In this document: piece after piece, positions 7,158 through 15,630 of the stretch
How positions within the stretch are numbered: position 1 is the stretch's first letter
Layout of the letters: each line of letters begins with the position of its first letter
Assembly (NCBI GenBank): GCA_964370065.1
Contig: CAYJGK010000009.1
Location: forward strand, 1 to 56,461
DNA length: 56,461 nt
Source: CAMQRS01 sp964370065
Lineage (GTDB): Bacteria; Bacillota_I; Bacilli_A; Erysipelotrichales; Erysipelotrichaceae
Direction of reading: 5' to 3'
Notes under the pieces: model-generated
What the model saw: only the letters and a program-made list of their open reading frames with translations
What the model was told of the DNA's origin: nothing
The model's database searches: none
Made by a program: the position numbers and the translations under genes

Positions 7158-9566
7158 TTATAAAGTTTGTTCTGTACGTTCAATAATATCATCTTGTGTT
7201 GTTTTAGATAATACATTGAAGAATGCAGAATATCCAGCAACACGAACAATCAAGTCACGGTGTTTTTCTGGATTTAATTGGGCATCTAATAAAGTGTCTC
7301 TTGATACAACATTATATTGTACATGGAAACCATCTAAACGGTTAAAGAATGTACGCAACATATAAATTAATTTAGTCTTATTCTCTTCACTATTTAACAT
7401 AGCAGGCGTTACTTTTTGGTTTAATAGTACTCCTCCAGTTATCTCTTTAGTTGGTAATTTGGAAACCGTTTTAAATACTGCAGTTGGTCCGTTTGTGTCC
7501 ATTGCATGACACGGAGAACACCCTTCTGCTAATGGTTCCATCGCATGTCTACCATCCGGAGTTGCTAGTGTTCCTTTCCCTTGTCCTACATTTGCAGAAA
7601 TTGAAGATGTTCCAGCATAGCGAGTACCCCCAATCGGTCCTCTTTCATAACGTGTAGTTGGGTACTTTTTAACTTCATCAATGTACGAGTGGTAAGCATC
7701 TACAACAAGAAGGTCTACATAATCATCATCATTTCCATATTTAGGGGCATCATGAATTAATTGTTTTTGAATAGACTTCCCTTTTTCAGAGGCGAAATCT
7801 TCCATTAATGCACTCCACAATTCAGTTGTTGAAATTTTGTTTTCTTCAAACACTAATTTCTTAATAGCCGCTAAACTATCTGCTAAGTTAGCTATCCCTA
7901 CTTGAAGTCCGCTAATGAAATCATAAATTGCTCCACCTTCTTTCAACGTTTTACCACGACCAATACAATCTTCACTTAATGCACTACATAAGACATCTGG
8001 TACATCATCCTCAAGAACTAAGTCACAACAATTTTCGATAATTACACTGTGTCTTGTAAAATTGCGGATTGTTGTGTCCCAAGCTTTTCTTAGCTCTTCA
8101 TAACTAGTCATTTCAGTAAAATGAGTTAACCCCTCTACTAACTTAGTTTGACTTTTGGGATCAACCCCCTCATTCATTGCAATTAGCAATGTTTTAGGAA
8201 AGTTAATGAAGCTCATTCCAGTGCATCGATATCCCCACTTACCAGGGACAGCGACTTCTACACATCCAATTGCACTATAGTTGTATGCATCTTCTTCACT
8301 TACTCCTTTTTCAATAAATGAAGGAATAATAATTTCATCACTATTGAAAGCAGGCATACCAAATCCAAGTTTAACAACTTCTATGCACTCATTCATAAAA
8401 GTAGCATCTAATCCTGCATGGTAACGCACAGTTAAGTTTGGCTGAGGTAAACGTGTTTGCGAAACAGAACGTAATATCAAGTATGATAATTCATTTACTG
8501 CATCTTTTTTATCTTTAGTTTGTCCACCGATAGTTACATTTTGGTATAAAGGTGATCCGGCACTGAATTGGGTATGTGCCCAACTTCTAATTTTATTGAT
8601 TGTATATGTTTTTAACCATAAATTTGTTAATAACTCAACTGCTTGATCATCCTCTAATGTACCGTTAACTTTATCAGACATTAAGTATGGATATACATAC
8701 TGATCCATTCTTCCATATGATAATGAGTGACCATTACTTTCAATTTGAAGAATTAAATGGACAAACCAAACCGATTGTAATGCTTCATGGAAGGTATCAG
8801 CAGGATTATATGGCACTTTATTAATGATGCGAGCCATTTCAAATAATTCTTGTTTTCTTTGTTGGTTTGTTTCCTTGTTTGCCATTTCTAAAGCTAATTC
8901 AGAATAACGTTTAGAGAATATTTCAATTGCATCCATTACAATTAAAATAGAACGATAGAAATGATATTTCTTAATTGATTTAAAATCCGTTAAATCTAAG
9001 GCATCCATAGCTTGTTGTGTACGCTTTTTATACGTTACTAATCCTTCTTTTAAAATGCGTCCATAATCAACTGCTACATGAGCATCACCACTAGTAATGT
9101 TTCCCTCTGCCTTAATGATACCTAAATCATATAAAGCACGACTTCCTGCAGGCATAGATGATAAACCTTTGTCCTTAGTCGTATTGTGATACCAAAAATC
9201 TTTAATACTACGTAGTTCATTTTTTGTATCTTCGTCAATAAAGAAAATATCTCCATCTCTTTTGTCAAATTCATCTAATTCATTAATTACCCAATCCATT
9301 GCATATTCAGGAAAAATAGGAGCAGCACGATTCGTTTTCGCTTGGTTCCCTAAAATTAAAGTTTGATCTTCAATAAAAATTGGCATTTTCTCTAAAATGT
9401 TTTTAAGCATATAAGCTCTTTTTACTGTAATTGGCTCATTTGCATGTTCAATATAAGCTTCTGTTGTTAAAATAGCTCTAGTTGCGTCAACAGATGCTTT
9501 TGTTTCTAATAATTCTTCTCTAAAAGCGTTCATTCTCTTAGTTAAGTATCCAAAGTGTTTACTCAT
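7158..9566 (-). CDS. ybiW: YbiW-type glycyl radical enzyme, probable 1,5-anhydrosugar-phosphate lyase
   Basis: This 802-residue glycyl radical enzyme has the PFL-like barrel and C-terminal glycyl domain. The radical glycine is G778 in RVAGYSAFF. The thiyl cysteine C435 and acid E437 lie in SAIGCVEVAV, the dehydratase or lyase signature, unlike the paired cysteines of true pyruvate formate-lyase. H280-S281 (NGHS) matches the active-site pair of glycerol dehydratase. The run GKWGYRCTGMSFINF (443-457) and the SGDAHVAV and GTSSISANV motifs match my recollection of E. coli YbiW, reported to open the ring of 1,5-anhydroglucitol-6-phosphate to 1-deoxyfructose-6-phosphate. Databases often call such proteins formate acetyltransferase. 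The activase is divergently encoded, with a consensus promoter between. The fold is certain; the substrate is inferred. Confidence 0.85.
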   Translation of the reverse strand: MSKHFGYLTKRMNAFREELLETKASVDATRAILTTEAYIEHANEPITVKRAYMLKNILEKMPIFIEDQTLILGNQAKTNRAAPIFPEYAMDWVINELDEFDKRDGDIFFIDEDTKNELRSIKDFWYHNTTKDKGLSSMPAGSRALYDLGIIKAEGNITSGDAHVAVDYGRILKEGLVTYKKRTQQAMDALDLTDFKSIKKYHFYRSILIVMDAIEIFSKRYSELALEMANKETNQQRKQELFEMARIINKVPYNPADTFHEALQSVWFVHLILQIESNGHSLSYGRMDQYVYPYLMSDKVNGTLEDDQAVELLTNLWLKTYTINKIRSWAHTQFSAGSPLYQNVTIGGQTKDKKDAVNELSYLILRSVSQTRLPQPNLTVRYHAGLDATFMNECIEVVKLGFGMPAFNSDEIIIPSFIEKGVSEEDAYNYSAIGCVEVAVPGKWGYRCTGMSFINFPKTLLIAMNEGVDPKSQTKLVEGLTHFTEMTSYEELRKAWDTTIRNFTRHSVIIENCCDLVLEDDVPDVLCSALSEDCIGRGKTLKEGGAIYDFISGLQVGIANLADSLAAIKKLVFEENKISTTELWSALMEDFASEKGKSIQKQLIHDAPKYGNDDDYVDLLVVDAYHSYIDEVKKYPTTRYERGPIGGTRYAGTSSISANVGQGKGTLATPDGRHAMEPLAEGCSPCHAMDTNGPTAVFKTVSKLPTKEITGGVLLNQKVTPAMLNSEENKTKLIYMLRTFFNRLDGFHVQYNVVSRDTLLDAQLNPEKHRDLIVRVAGYSAFFNVLSKTTQDDIIERTEQTL

Positions 9567-9591
9567 GTATTAGACCTCTCTTTCATCTTTT

Positions 9592-9619
9592 ATTATACCA
9601 AACAATTTTCGAATGTCAA
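9592..9619 (-). promoter_or_regulatory. Consensus promoter of ybiW
   Basis: Minus-strand TTGACA (9619-9614), a 16-base spacer ending in TGG, then TATAAT (9597-9592): a perfect -35 and -10 with an extended -10 element. Such strength implies control by a repressor. Confidence 0.75.
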
Positions 9620-9632
9620 CAAATCACTTACG

Positions 9633-9656
9633 AATGAAACTTATAATACGTTCATT
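9633..9656. promoter_or_regulatory. Operator-like inverted repeat, distal
   Basis: AATGAAAC (9633-9640) and CGTTCATT (9649-9656) are imperfect inverted repeats of the half-site AATGAAC, between the two divergent promoters. A second copy is centred 26 bases away. The likely ligand is the DeoR-family protein encoded two genes on (inference). Confidence 0.4.
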
Positions 9657-9659
9657 AAT

Positions 9660-9681
9660 AATGGACAAAAAGCTGTTCATT
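9660..9681. promoter_or_regulatory. Operator-like inverted repeat, overlapping the activase -35
   Basis: AATGGACA (9660-9667) and TGTTCATT (9674-9681) match as inverted repeats at 7 of 8 positions. The left arm contains the -35 box of the activase promoter, so a bound repressor would block RNA polymerase. Confidence 0.45.
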
Positions 9682-9690
9682 TGGTATTAT
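9662..9690 (+). promoter_or_regulatory. Promoter of the activase-deoR operon
   Basis: TGGACA (9662-9667) and TATTAT (9685-9690) with a 17-base spacer, 25 bases before the activase ATG. Confidence 0.55.
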
Positions 9691-9715
9691 TAGTATAGAA
9701 AAGGTGGAGATAATT

Positions 9716-10609
9716 ATGTCAGGTGTTGTATTTAATATTCAAAAATTCAGTTTGCACGATGGGCCTGGAATCCGTACAGTCGTATTTTTTAAGGGATGCC
9801 CTCTTGCTTGCAAATGGTGTGCAAATCCCGAATCGCAAAATGCAAGAGTACAAATTTTAGCAGATCATCAAAAATGTGTGCTTTGTAATAGTTGTGTCAA
9901 TAATTGTCCCACACGTGCTATACGTATCAAATTAGATAAAATACATATCGATCATACACGTTGTATTAACTGTCTGCAATGTGTCAACACTTGCCCTTCT
10001 ACAGTTTTACAAGTTGAAGGAAAACAACAAAATGTTGAAGACGTAATGAAAGTTATTTTACAAGATAAAGATTTTTACGAAGAATCAGGTGGTGGAATAA
10101 CCCTATCAGGTGGAGAAGTATTGACTCAACCACAGTTTGCGCTAGAAATTATAAATGCTTGTAAAAAAGAAAATATTACAGTTGCAATGGAGACAACTGG
10201 CTATGCTAGTTTAGATGTTTTCAAAAAAGTAATTCAAGATGTCGATTTATTATTATTTGATATAAAACATCATGACTCTAGTTCTCATTATAAAGGTACT
10301 TTTGTAAAGAATGAAACTATCATTGAAAACTTGACATATGCTCATTCAATAAAGAAAAATATTATTGCACGTATTCCTATAATTCCAAATTTTAATGATT
10401 CGATAGAAGACGCTCATGCATTTGCTAAATTATTAATATCGATTGGCATTCACGAGATAAATTTACTTCCCTTCCACCAATTTGGATCAAAGAAATATGA
10501 AATGATGAATCTTGTATATGAAATGAAAGATACTAAACAACTATATCCTGAAGATTTAGAAGAATATAAACAAACCCTACTTACTTATGGGTTACATGTT
10601 TATTTTTAA
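9716..10609 (+). CDS. ybiY: Glycyl radical enzyme activating protein (radical SAM)
   Basis: The activase cleaves S-adenosylmethionine with a [4Fe-4S] cluster and abstracts hydrogen from the radical glycine of its partner. The 297-residue protein has the activase start FSLHDGPGIRT, the cluster motif CPLACKWC (CxxxCxxC) near residue 27, and two inserted ferredoxin motifs, CVLCNSCVNNCP and CINCLQCVNTCP. Those two extra clusters mark activases of dehydratase-type enzymes, not the short PflA. The SAM-binding GGE motif (SGGEV) follows. ATG 9716 is preferred because AAGGTGG at 9701-9707 is well spaced; a GTG at 9704 lies inside that site. It faces away from ybiW, its obvious partner, and is followed after 11 bases by the regulator. 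Confidence 0.9.
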   Translation: MSGVVFNIQKFSLHDGPGIRTVVFFKGCPLACKWCANPESQNARVQILADHQKCVLCNSCVNNCPTRAIRIKLDKIHIDHTRCINCLQCVNTCPSTVLQVEGKQQNVEDVMKVILQDKDFYEESGGGITLSGGEVLTQPQFALEIINACKKENITVAMETTGYASLDVFKKVIQDVDLLLFDIKHHDSSSHYKGTFVKNETIIENLTYAHSIKKNIIARIPIIPNFNDSIEDAHAFAKLLISIGIHEINLLPFHQFGSKKYEMMNLVYEMKDTKQLYPEDLEEYKQTLLTYGLHVYF

Positions 10610-10620
10610 TAGGAGGTCAT

Positions 10621-11358
10621 ATGAACAATAGACATTTACATATATTAGAAATATTGAGTGAACAAAAAAAAATAGAAGTCACTACCCTTGCACAACTATG
10701 TGATGTATCTCAAGTTACAATTCGTAAGGATTTAATCGAATTAGAAACGAAAGGATTACTGAAAAGGGAGCATGGTTATGCAGTGGTAAATAACGAGGAT
10801 GACATTAATTATCGTCTATCATTCGATTATAAACAAAAAGAAATAATTGTTAAAAAAGCTGTTGAGCACATTTTCAATGGCGAAACAATTATAATAGAAT
10901 CTGGTTCTACTTGTACGTTATTGGCATTAGAAATTGCAAAAACTAAAAAAAATGTAACAATTATAACAAATTCCGTGTTTATTGCACGTTATATTAAAGA
11001 TTACCCTTCTACTACAGTTATTTTATTAGGAGGTAAATACCAAGGTAAGTCAGAAACATTGGTTGGTGTTGGAATCAAAGAGAGTTTAAGTTTATATCAT
11101 GTCGATAAACTATTCATTGGAATTGATGGCATCGATAATGAAATTGGTTTTAGTGGAAGTGATTTAGAGAGATGTCAAGTAGTTCGCTTTATGAAACAAC
11201 ATTCTAACAAAGTATACGTATTAACAGACATTAAAAAATTCAATCATAAATCACATTATCGTTCATTAGGATTTGATGAAATTGACTATGTTATTACTGA
11301 TGAACCAGCCAATAAATTAGTCAATAAATATAGCAAATTAGGTTTCCAAATTATATAA
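10621..11358 (+). CDS. DeoR-family transcriptional regulator
   Basis: A 245-residue regulator with an N-terminal DeoR winged helix-turn-helix (recognition region VSQVTIRKDLIELETKGLL, about 29-47) and a C-terminal sugar-phosphate sensor of the DeoRC type, with the ligand-loop motif IESGSTCTLLA and a FIGIDGID stretch. DeoR proteins usually repress sugar operons and are released by phosphorylated sugars. It sits 11 bases after the activase, with AGGAGG before the ATG, so it probably controls both divergent promoters, where paired operator-like repeats are visible. The effector would be the sugar phosphate consumed by the glycyl radical enzyme (inference). Confidence 0.88.
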   Translation: MNNRHLHILEILSEQKKIEVTTLAQLCDVSQVTIRKDLIELETKGLLKREHGYAVVNNEDDINYRLSFDYKQKEIIVKKAVEHIFNGETIIIESGSTCTLLALEIAKTKKNVTIITNSVFIARYIKDYPSTTVILLGGKYQGKSETLVGVGIKESLSLYHVDKLFIGIDGIDNEIGFSGSDLERCQVVRFMKQHSNKVYVLTDIKKFNHKSHYRSLGFDEIDYVITDEPANKLVNKYSKLGFQII

Positions 11359-11360
11359 AC

Positions 11361-11391
11361 AAAAAAAGACGAGCAAAATTCGTCTTTTTTT
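11361..11391. terminator. Bidirectional terminator between deoR and the oxidoreductase
   Basis: Seven A residues plus GACGA pair with TCGTC plus seven T residues around GCAAAAT. It can stop transcription from both converging sides. Confidence 0.85.
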
Positions 11392-11458
11392 GTTATTGAT
11401 CGGTATACTAATTGGTATATTTTAATTCACTTGCAAGGTTAATGAAGTGAAGAAAAAC

Positions 11459-12430
11459 CTATTCAAACGGATATTTCATTCCCCACTGCATTCTAATTTC
11501 AGTTAATGTTTCCATAACGTCACGAATGATAGTTAAATTGTCGTCTCCACTTTGATTTGCAATATAATCTTGCATATCTTGTACTTCATATTGTAATGCT
11601 AAATCTGATTGTCCAGCTTCAATTACTTCTGTGCATCCATCTTCTGTATAAGTAATAGTGGCTTTACAAGCTCTTGGATATACATCGATTTCAATATAAC
11701 CCAATTCTCCTGCAACGACACCACGTTTTGGTTGCTTAGCACGCATTGTTAATGCCATAACAGCCATTTCTCCTTCATTGTTTCGTAAAATAATACCTGA
11801 AGTTTCATCCACACCTGTTTCAAAGAAATTAGCAGTTGTTAAAACAGTAGTTGGTTTACTAGTCATGAAATATCGTGCAAAACTGGCTGCATAAACTCCA
11901 ATATCAAGTAACGCTCCTCCAGCTAATTCTTTAGAGAAGAATCGATTTGTTACATCGTATTCTTTACAAGAACCAAAATTGACTTGAATCATTTTAACAG
12001 CTCCAATTGCACCACTTGCTACGATTTCTTTCAACTTTTTAAATAATGGCATGTGTAATAAGGTTACTCCATCACAAATAACTAAATTTCTCTCTTTAGC
12101 AATTTGTACATTTTCCTCTAACTGTGTAGAGTTAACTGTAATTGCTTTTTCACAAAATACATGTTTATTAGCTAATAAGGCTTGTTTCATCATACTGTAA
12201 TGTAAGTTATGCGGTGTAGCAATGTATATAATATCAATGTTTTCATCTGCTAATAATGCATCATAACTAGCATAACTTTTTTTAACATTATATTTTTTTG
12301 CGAAAGCTTGCGCTTTCTCCATAGAAACATCACAGACTGCATAAACCTCTCCATTCACAGCATTTAAGGCTGGTGCCATTTCTGTAGCAATCCATCCCGT
12401 ACCTACAATACCCCAATTTAATTTTTTCAT
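11459..12430 (-). CDS. Gfo/Idh/MocA-family NAD(P)-dependent oxidoreductase
   Basis: The 323-residue protein has an N-terminal Rossmann fold (GIVGTGWIA, residues 8-16) and the family beta-sheet domain. The catalytic lysine is in the EKAI motif near residue 97, where most members have EKP. Relatives oxidise or reduce sugars, inositols and dihydrodiols. Bacterial 1,5-anhydrofructose reductase belongs to this family, which would fit the nearby YbiW-type enzyme, but the substrate cannot be read from the sequence. It has its own promoter and runs convergently with deoR. The next minus-strand gene upstream is an RpiR regulator. Confidence 0.85.
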   Translation of the reverse strand: MKKLNWGIVGTGWIATEMAPALNAVNGEVYAVCDVSMEKAQAFAKKYNVKKSYASYDALLADENIDIIYIATPHNLHYSMMKQALLANKHVFCEKAITVNSTQLEENVQIAKERNLVICDGVTLLHMPLFKKLKEIVASGAIGAVKMIQVNFGSCKEYDVTNRFFSKELAGGALLDIGVYAASFARYFMTSKPTTVLTTANFFETGVDETSGIILRNNEGEMAVMALTMRAKQPKRGVVAGELGYIEIDVYPRACKATITYTEDGCTEVIEAGQSDLALQYEVQDMQDYIANQSGDDNLTIIRDVMETLTEIRMQWGMKYPFE

Positions 12431-12476
12431 AAAGATCCTTTCTACGTTTTGTCACGTAAATAATTTTCACTACTAT

Positions 12477-12505
12477 AATTTATCATGACATTTAATTTTC
12501 GTCAA
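12477..12505 (-). promoter_or_regulatory. Promoter of the Gfo/Idh/MocA gene
   Basis: Minus-strand TTGACG (12505-12500), 17-base spacer ending in TGA, then TAAATT (12482-12477). This is a good -35 with an extended -10. Confidence 0.5.
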
Positions 12506-12511
12506 TATAAT

Positions 12512-13357
12512 TTATAACTTTCCTTTCGCAATAGATTCCTCATGTTGTGCAATATGAATTGTTGCATCTTTTCGTAAAGAAGTACAAAATAAATAAATCA
12601 ATTCAATCATCATCGTTGCGGATACTCTAGAAAAACAATAGCCATCTAAAAACACTTTTTCACGAGTTGTTGTTGTTAGGTGAAATTTACTTAATTTAGC
12701 AATTGTTGATTGTGGATTATTGGTAATGGAGATGGTAGTTGCCCCTACTTTATTAGCAGTTTTTATTGTTGTGACTAAATCTTTAGTTTCTCCACTATTT
12801 GAAATAATAATAACAACATCCTCTATACCTAAGTTAAAAGTAAAACCAACTTGTGTATCAAGAATGGAACCAGAAACTGCAGGAATTCCGATTTGATTTA
12901 ATTTATATGCACCATCTAATGCTACAGGTATTGTATTGGATGCCGCAACAAACTGGACTAATCGTGCATTATTAATCGTTTGGATAATTGTATTAAATTC
13001 TTTTTCATCAATAAGTTGAATCATATCTTTCATTTCATTTATTTTATTACTTACTATATTTTGTAAAGACTGCTGCATATCATCCATAGAAATATGGTTC
13101 GAAACGGATATATTTTGATCCGTTGTTTCCACTATTTCTTTTGCTAATGAAATTTTTAGATGATGAAAGCCATCAACTCCTATTTTTCGACAAAAACGAG
13201 AAACAGAGGCCTCACTAGCTCCACTAGCTGCTGCTAAATCGACTAGCTTCATATGCACAACATCGCGATAATTGTTTAATATATATGTAGCAATCTTTTT
13301 TTCAGAGTCAAAAAAAGAATCATAATGTGCACATAAATAACTAGTAATATTGCTCAT
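12512..13357 (-). CDS. RpiR/MurR-family transcriptional regulator
   Basis: This 281-residue protein has an N-terminal HTH_6 domain (KLVDLAAASGASEASVSRFC region, about residues 36-55) and a C-terminal SIS domain that binds phosphosugars (IVIISNSGETKDLV near residue 175). RpiR regulators control sugar and amino-sugar genes. ATG 13357 is chosen because GGTGG lies just upstream; four codons earlier is possible. It overlaps the end of bcp by 17 bases, so it may be co-transcribed with bcp as well as linked to the downstream oxidoreductase. The effector is unknown. Confidence 0.85.
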   Translation of the reverse strand: MSNITSYLCAHYDSFFDSEKKIATYILNNYRDVVHMKLVDLAAASGASEASVSRFCRKIGVDGFHHLKISLAKEIVETTDQNISVSNHISMDDMQQSLQNIVSNKINEMKDMIQLIDEKEFNTIIQTINNARLVQFVAASNTIPVALDGAYKLNQIGIPAVSGSILDTQVGFTFNLGIEDVVIIISNSGETKDLVTTIKTANKVGATTISITNNPQSTIAKLSKFHLTTTTREKVFLDGYCFSRVSATMMIELIYLFCTSLRKDATIHIAQHEESIAKGKL

Positions 13358-13820
13358 TGCTTCCACCATCTAATAATTCTAGTATTTGTAATGCATTTGT
13401 ATCTGGTTTTACTTTAGGCAAAGCATGGATAATCATTCCTTCTTCATTAATAATATATGTTGCACGTTGCACGCCAAAGCCTAATTTACCATATAATTTT
13501 TTCTCCACCCAAACATCATACATTTGAATGACTTCTTTTTCAGAGTCCGCTAATAAAATAAAAGGTAAATTATACTTTTCTGCAAACTTTTTATGACTCT
13601 TAACACTGTCTTTACTAATTCCAACCACAACAATATCATTGTTTTTAAATCGTTCAAAATGTGCTGCAAAGGCACAAGCTTGCTTCGTACACCCTGGTGT
13701 ATTGTCCTTAGGATAAAAGTATAAAACAACTTTTTTTCCTTTAAAATCAGATAATGAAACACTTTGTTCATTCGCATCAAAAAGCGTAAAATTAGGCGCA
13801 TTTGTATTAATTTCTAACAT
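13341..13820 (-). CDS. bcp: Thiol peroxidase of the BCP/PrxQ family
   Basis: BCP reduces peroxides using thioredoxin. The 159-residue thioredoxin-fold protein carries the peroxidatic cysteine C44 and the resolving C49 in TPGCTKQAC, five residues apart as in atypical two-cysteine BCPs, and the conserved FYPKDNTPGC start of the active site. For an anaerobe it is a plausible oxygen-defence enzyme. Its 3' end overlaps the RpiR gene by 17 bases. The ATG is preceded by GAAGGG. Confidence 0.93.
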   Translation of the reverse strand: MLEINTNAPNFTLFDANEQSVSLSDFKGKKVVLYFYPKDNTPGCTKQACAFAAHFERFKNNDIVVVGISKDSVKSHKKFAEKYNLPFILLADSEKEVIQMYDVWVEKKLYGKLGFGVQRATYIINEEGMIIHALPKVKPDTNALQILELLDGGSNEQYY

Positions 13821-13871
13821 TGTTAACCCTTCTTTCTTTACTTATATTATACACTATAAATAATTAAAAAA

Positions 13872-13895
13872 AAGAACACAATTTAATGTGTTCTT
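13872..13895 (-). terminator. Terminator of ansA, overlapping its stop codon
   Basis: GTGTTCTT (13888-13895) pairs with AAGAACAC (13872-13879), followed on the minus strand by TTTTTTT. The ansA stop (13894-13896) lies in the first arm. Confidence 0.8.
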
Positions 13896-14892
13896 ATAAG
13901 TCTATTTCTTTGGCATAATTAGTTTGAAACATCAATTGCACATCGCTAGGTTGTTCACTTTGTGCTAAAGCCCACATTAGTTTAGTTACACAAGCTTCAC
14001 TTGTCATATCTAATGCTTGTATGACACCTTGCTGTAATACTTTTTGACCTGTTTGATAAATAGAAAAATCAGCATGTTCATATAAACACTGTGAACAAAC
14101 AACAACACTTATTCCGTGTGCAACCATACGTTCTAACTTAGTAATTAAATCTCTTCTTACAAAGTTAATTCCGCCTGCACCAAATGCTTCAATAACGATA
14201 CCTTTGTATTGATTATTCATGAATACATCTAATATATCAGGATTCATTCCTGGAATTAATTTTAATAGTAAGACATCTGTATTTAATTCATTATAAAAGT
14301 AATATGGTTTATCATTAGGTGTGCATAGTGAAGAATTAACTTCTAATCCTTTACCATTCACTAATGCAACTTCCGTGTGATTAATACTTTCAAAAGCATC
14401 AAAGTTGGTAGTACGAACCTTTACACAACGACTACCTATCATTATTTTACGGTTAAAAGCAATAAACACCCCTTGTAAACAAGGGTCAAGTGTACCAAAA
14501 ATAGCTAGTTTGATATTATCAATACCATCACTCAACGGATGTTCTAATGGTAATTGCGAACCTGTGATTATAATAGGCATCTTAATGTTACTTAACATAA
14601 AACTTAAAGCACTCGCTGTATAAGCCATAGTATCTGTACCATGTGTAACAACAACACCATCATACTGTTGATTTTGATAGACTTCATTAATACGAGTAGC
14701 AATTGTAATCCACTCTTCTGGTTGCATATTACTACTATCTAAACATAAGATATCTTCGCAATCAATTTCACAATGATGTATTGGACCAATAACCGTTAAT
14801 AAATGCTTACTGTTTAATGAAGGAATTAATCCCTCTTTTGAAGAAGCACTTGCAATGGTACCACCTGTACTTAATAATAATATTTTTTTCAT
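13894..14892 (-). CDS. ansA: L-asparaginase, cytoplasmic type I
   Basis: The enzyme hydrolyses asparagine to aspartate and ammonia. The 332-residue length, lack of a signal peptide and layout match cytoplasmic AnsA. Both catalytic threonine motifs are present: STGGTIAS with T12, and VVTHGTDTM with the Thr-Asp pair near residue 85. The C-terminal domain follows GIVIEAFGAGGINF. It is cut off from upstream tcdA by a terminator hairpin only a few bases before its ribosome site (AAGGAG), so it depends on read-through or a promoter within tcdA. Confidence 0.92.
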   Translation of the reverse strand: MKKILLLSTGGTIASASSKEGLIPSLNSKHLLTVIGPIHHCEIDCEDILCLDSSNMQPEEWITIATRINEVYQNQQYDGVVVTHGTDTMAYTASALSFMLSNIKMPIIITGSQLPLEHPLSDGIDNIKLAIFGTLDPCLQGVFIAFNRKIMIGSRCVKVRTTNFDAFESINHTEVALVNGKGLEVNSSLCTPNDKPYYFYNELNTDVLLLKLIPGMNPDILDVFMNNQYKGIVIEAFGAGGINFVRRDLITKLERMVAHGISVVVCSQCLYEHADFSIYQTGQKVLQQGVIQALDMTSEACVTKLMWALAQSEQPSDVQLMFQTNYAKEIDL

Positions 14893-14905
14893 AAAATAAC
14901 TCCTT

Positions 14906-14930
14906 AAAAAAAAGCCTAATGGCTTTTTTT
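14906..14930 (-). terminator. Terminator at the end of tcdA
   Basis: AAAAAAAGCC (minus strand from 14930) pairs with GGCTTTTTTT around ATTA. The tcdA stop codon lies in the loop region. Confidence 0.8.
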
Positions 14931-15629
14931 ATTACTTAAATCCATAATGACTTCCCGACAAATTAAAATACCGGCAACACTAGGAACAAATGAAGTACTA
15001 CCAATAACCATACGTTTATTGGTGACTTCTTCACTCGCACTAGGAGTTAGTGGTTTTTCATATGATGAAACCACTTTTAATTTATAAATTTGTCTTTTTT
15101 TTAATTCTCTGCGCATTACCTTAGCTAAAGGGCAGTACATAGTTTTTGATATGTCCATAATTTTTAGTTGACTCGGATCTAATTTATTCCCTGTACCCAT
15201 ACTGCTAATAATAGGTATATTAAATTGCTTTGCTTTTTCAATTAATAATAATTTAGCACTAATTGTATCAATAGCATCAATCATATAGTCATATTTTGTG
15301 CAATCAATAAGGGGAATCGTTTCACTATCAATAAAAATAGGATAATAGTGTACAATTAATTGTGGATTGATATCCAATAAACGCTCTTTCATAGCTTCAC
15401 ATTTATTTTTTCCAATCGTTGAGTGTAATGCAATTACCTGGCGATTCAAATTAGTTAATGTTATCTCATCAAAATCAATCAAAGACACTTCTTTGACACC
15501 ACACCGAACAATTGATTCAATACAGTGTCCCCCTACTCCCCCTATTCCGAAAATAGCAACATGTGAATGTTGTATGTTATATAGTTGTTGCTCACTAAAT
15601 AACAATCCAGTTCTAGAGAATGCATTCAT
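14916..15629 (-). CDS. tcdA: tRNA threonylcarbamoyladenosine dehydratase (ThiF/E1-like)
   Basis: TcdA uses ATP to convert t6A37 of tRNA to its cyclic form. The 237-residue protein begins with FSRTGLLFSEQQL, typical of TcdA, then the adenylation Rossmann motif FGIGGVGGHC (residues 27-36) and the IDFDEITLTNLNRQ segment with the conserved R-Q pair. The SxMGTGNK motif follows. It has no E1 zinc or catalytic-cysteine domain, which separates it from ThiF and MoeB. It is one base downstream of gpsA. Confidence 0.88.
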   Translation of the reverse strand: MNAFSRTGLLFSEQQLYNIQHSHVAIFGIGGVGGHCIESIVRCGVKEVSLIDFDEITLTNLNRQVIALHSTIGKNKCEAMKERLLDINPQLIVHYYPIFIDSETIPLIDCTKYDYMIDAIDTISAKLLLIEKAKQFNIPIISSMGTGNKLDPSQLKIMDISKTMYCPLAKVMRRELKKRQIYKLKVVSSYEKPLTPSASEEVTNKRMVIGSTSFVPSVAGILICREVIMDLSNKKSH

Positions 15630-15630
15630 C

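Noticed and set aside
7158..9566. Pyruvate formate-lyase (pflB) as the identity of the glycyl radical enzyme
   Set aside because: PFL has two adjacent active-site cysteines; here there is one cysteine in GCVE, and the activase has extra ferredoxin clusters.
7158..9566. Hydroxyproline dehydratase or glycerol dehydratase
   Set aside because: The residues after GCVE (VAVPGKWGYRCTGM) do not fit the Asp or Tyr positions I recall for those enzymes (C+14 and C+16); they match YbiW better.
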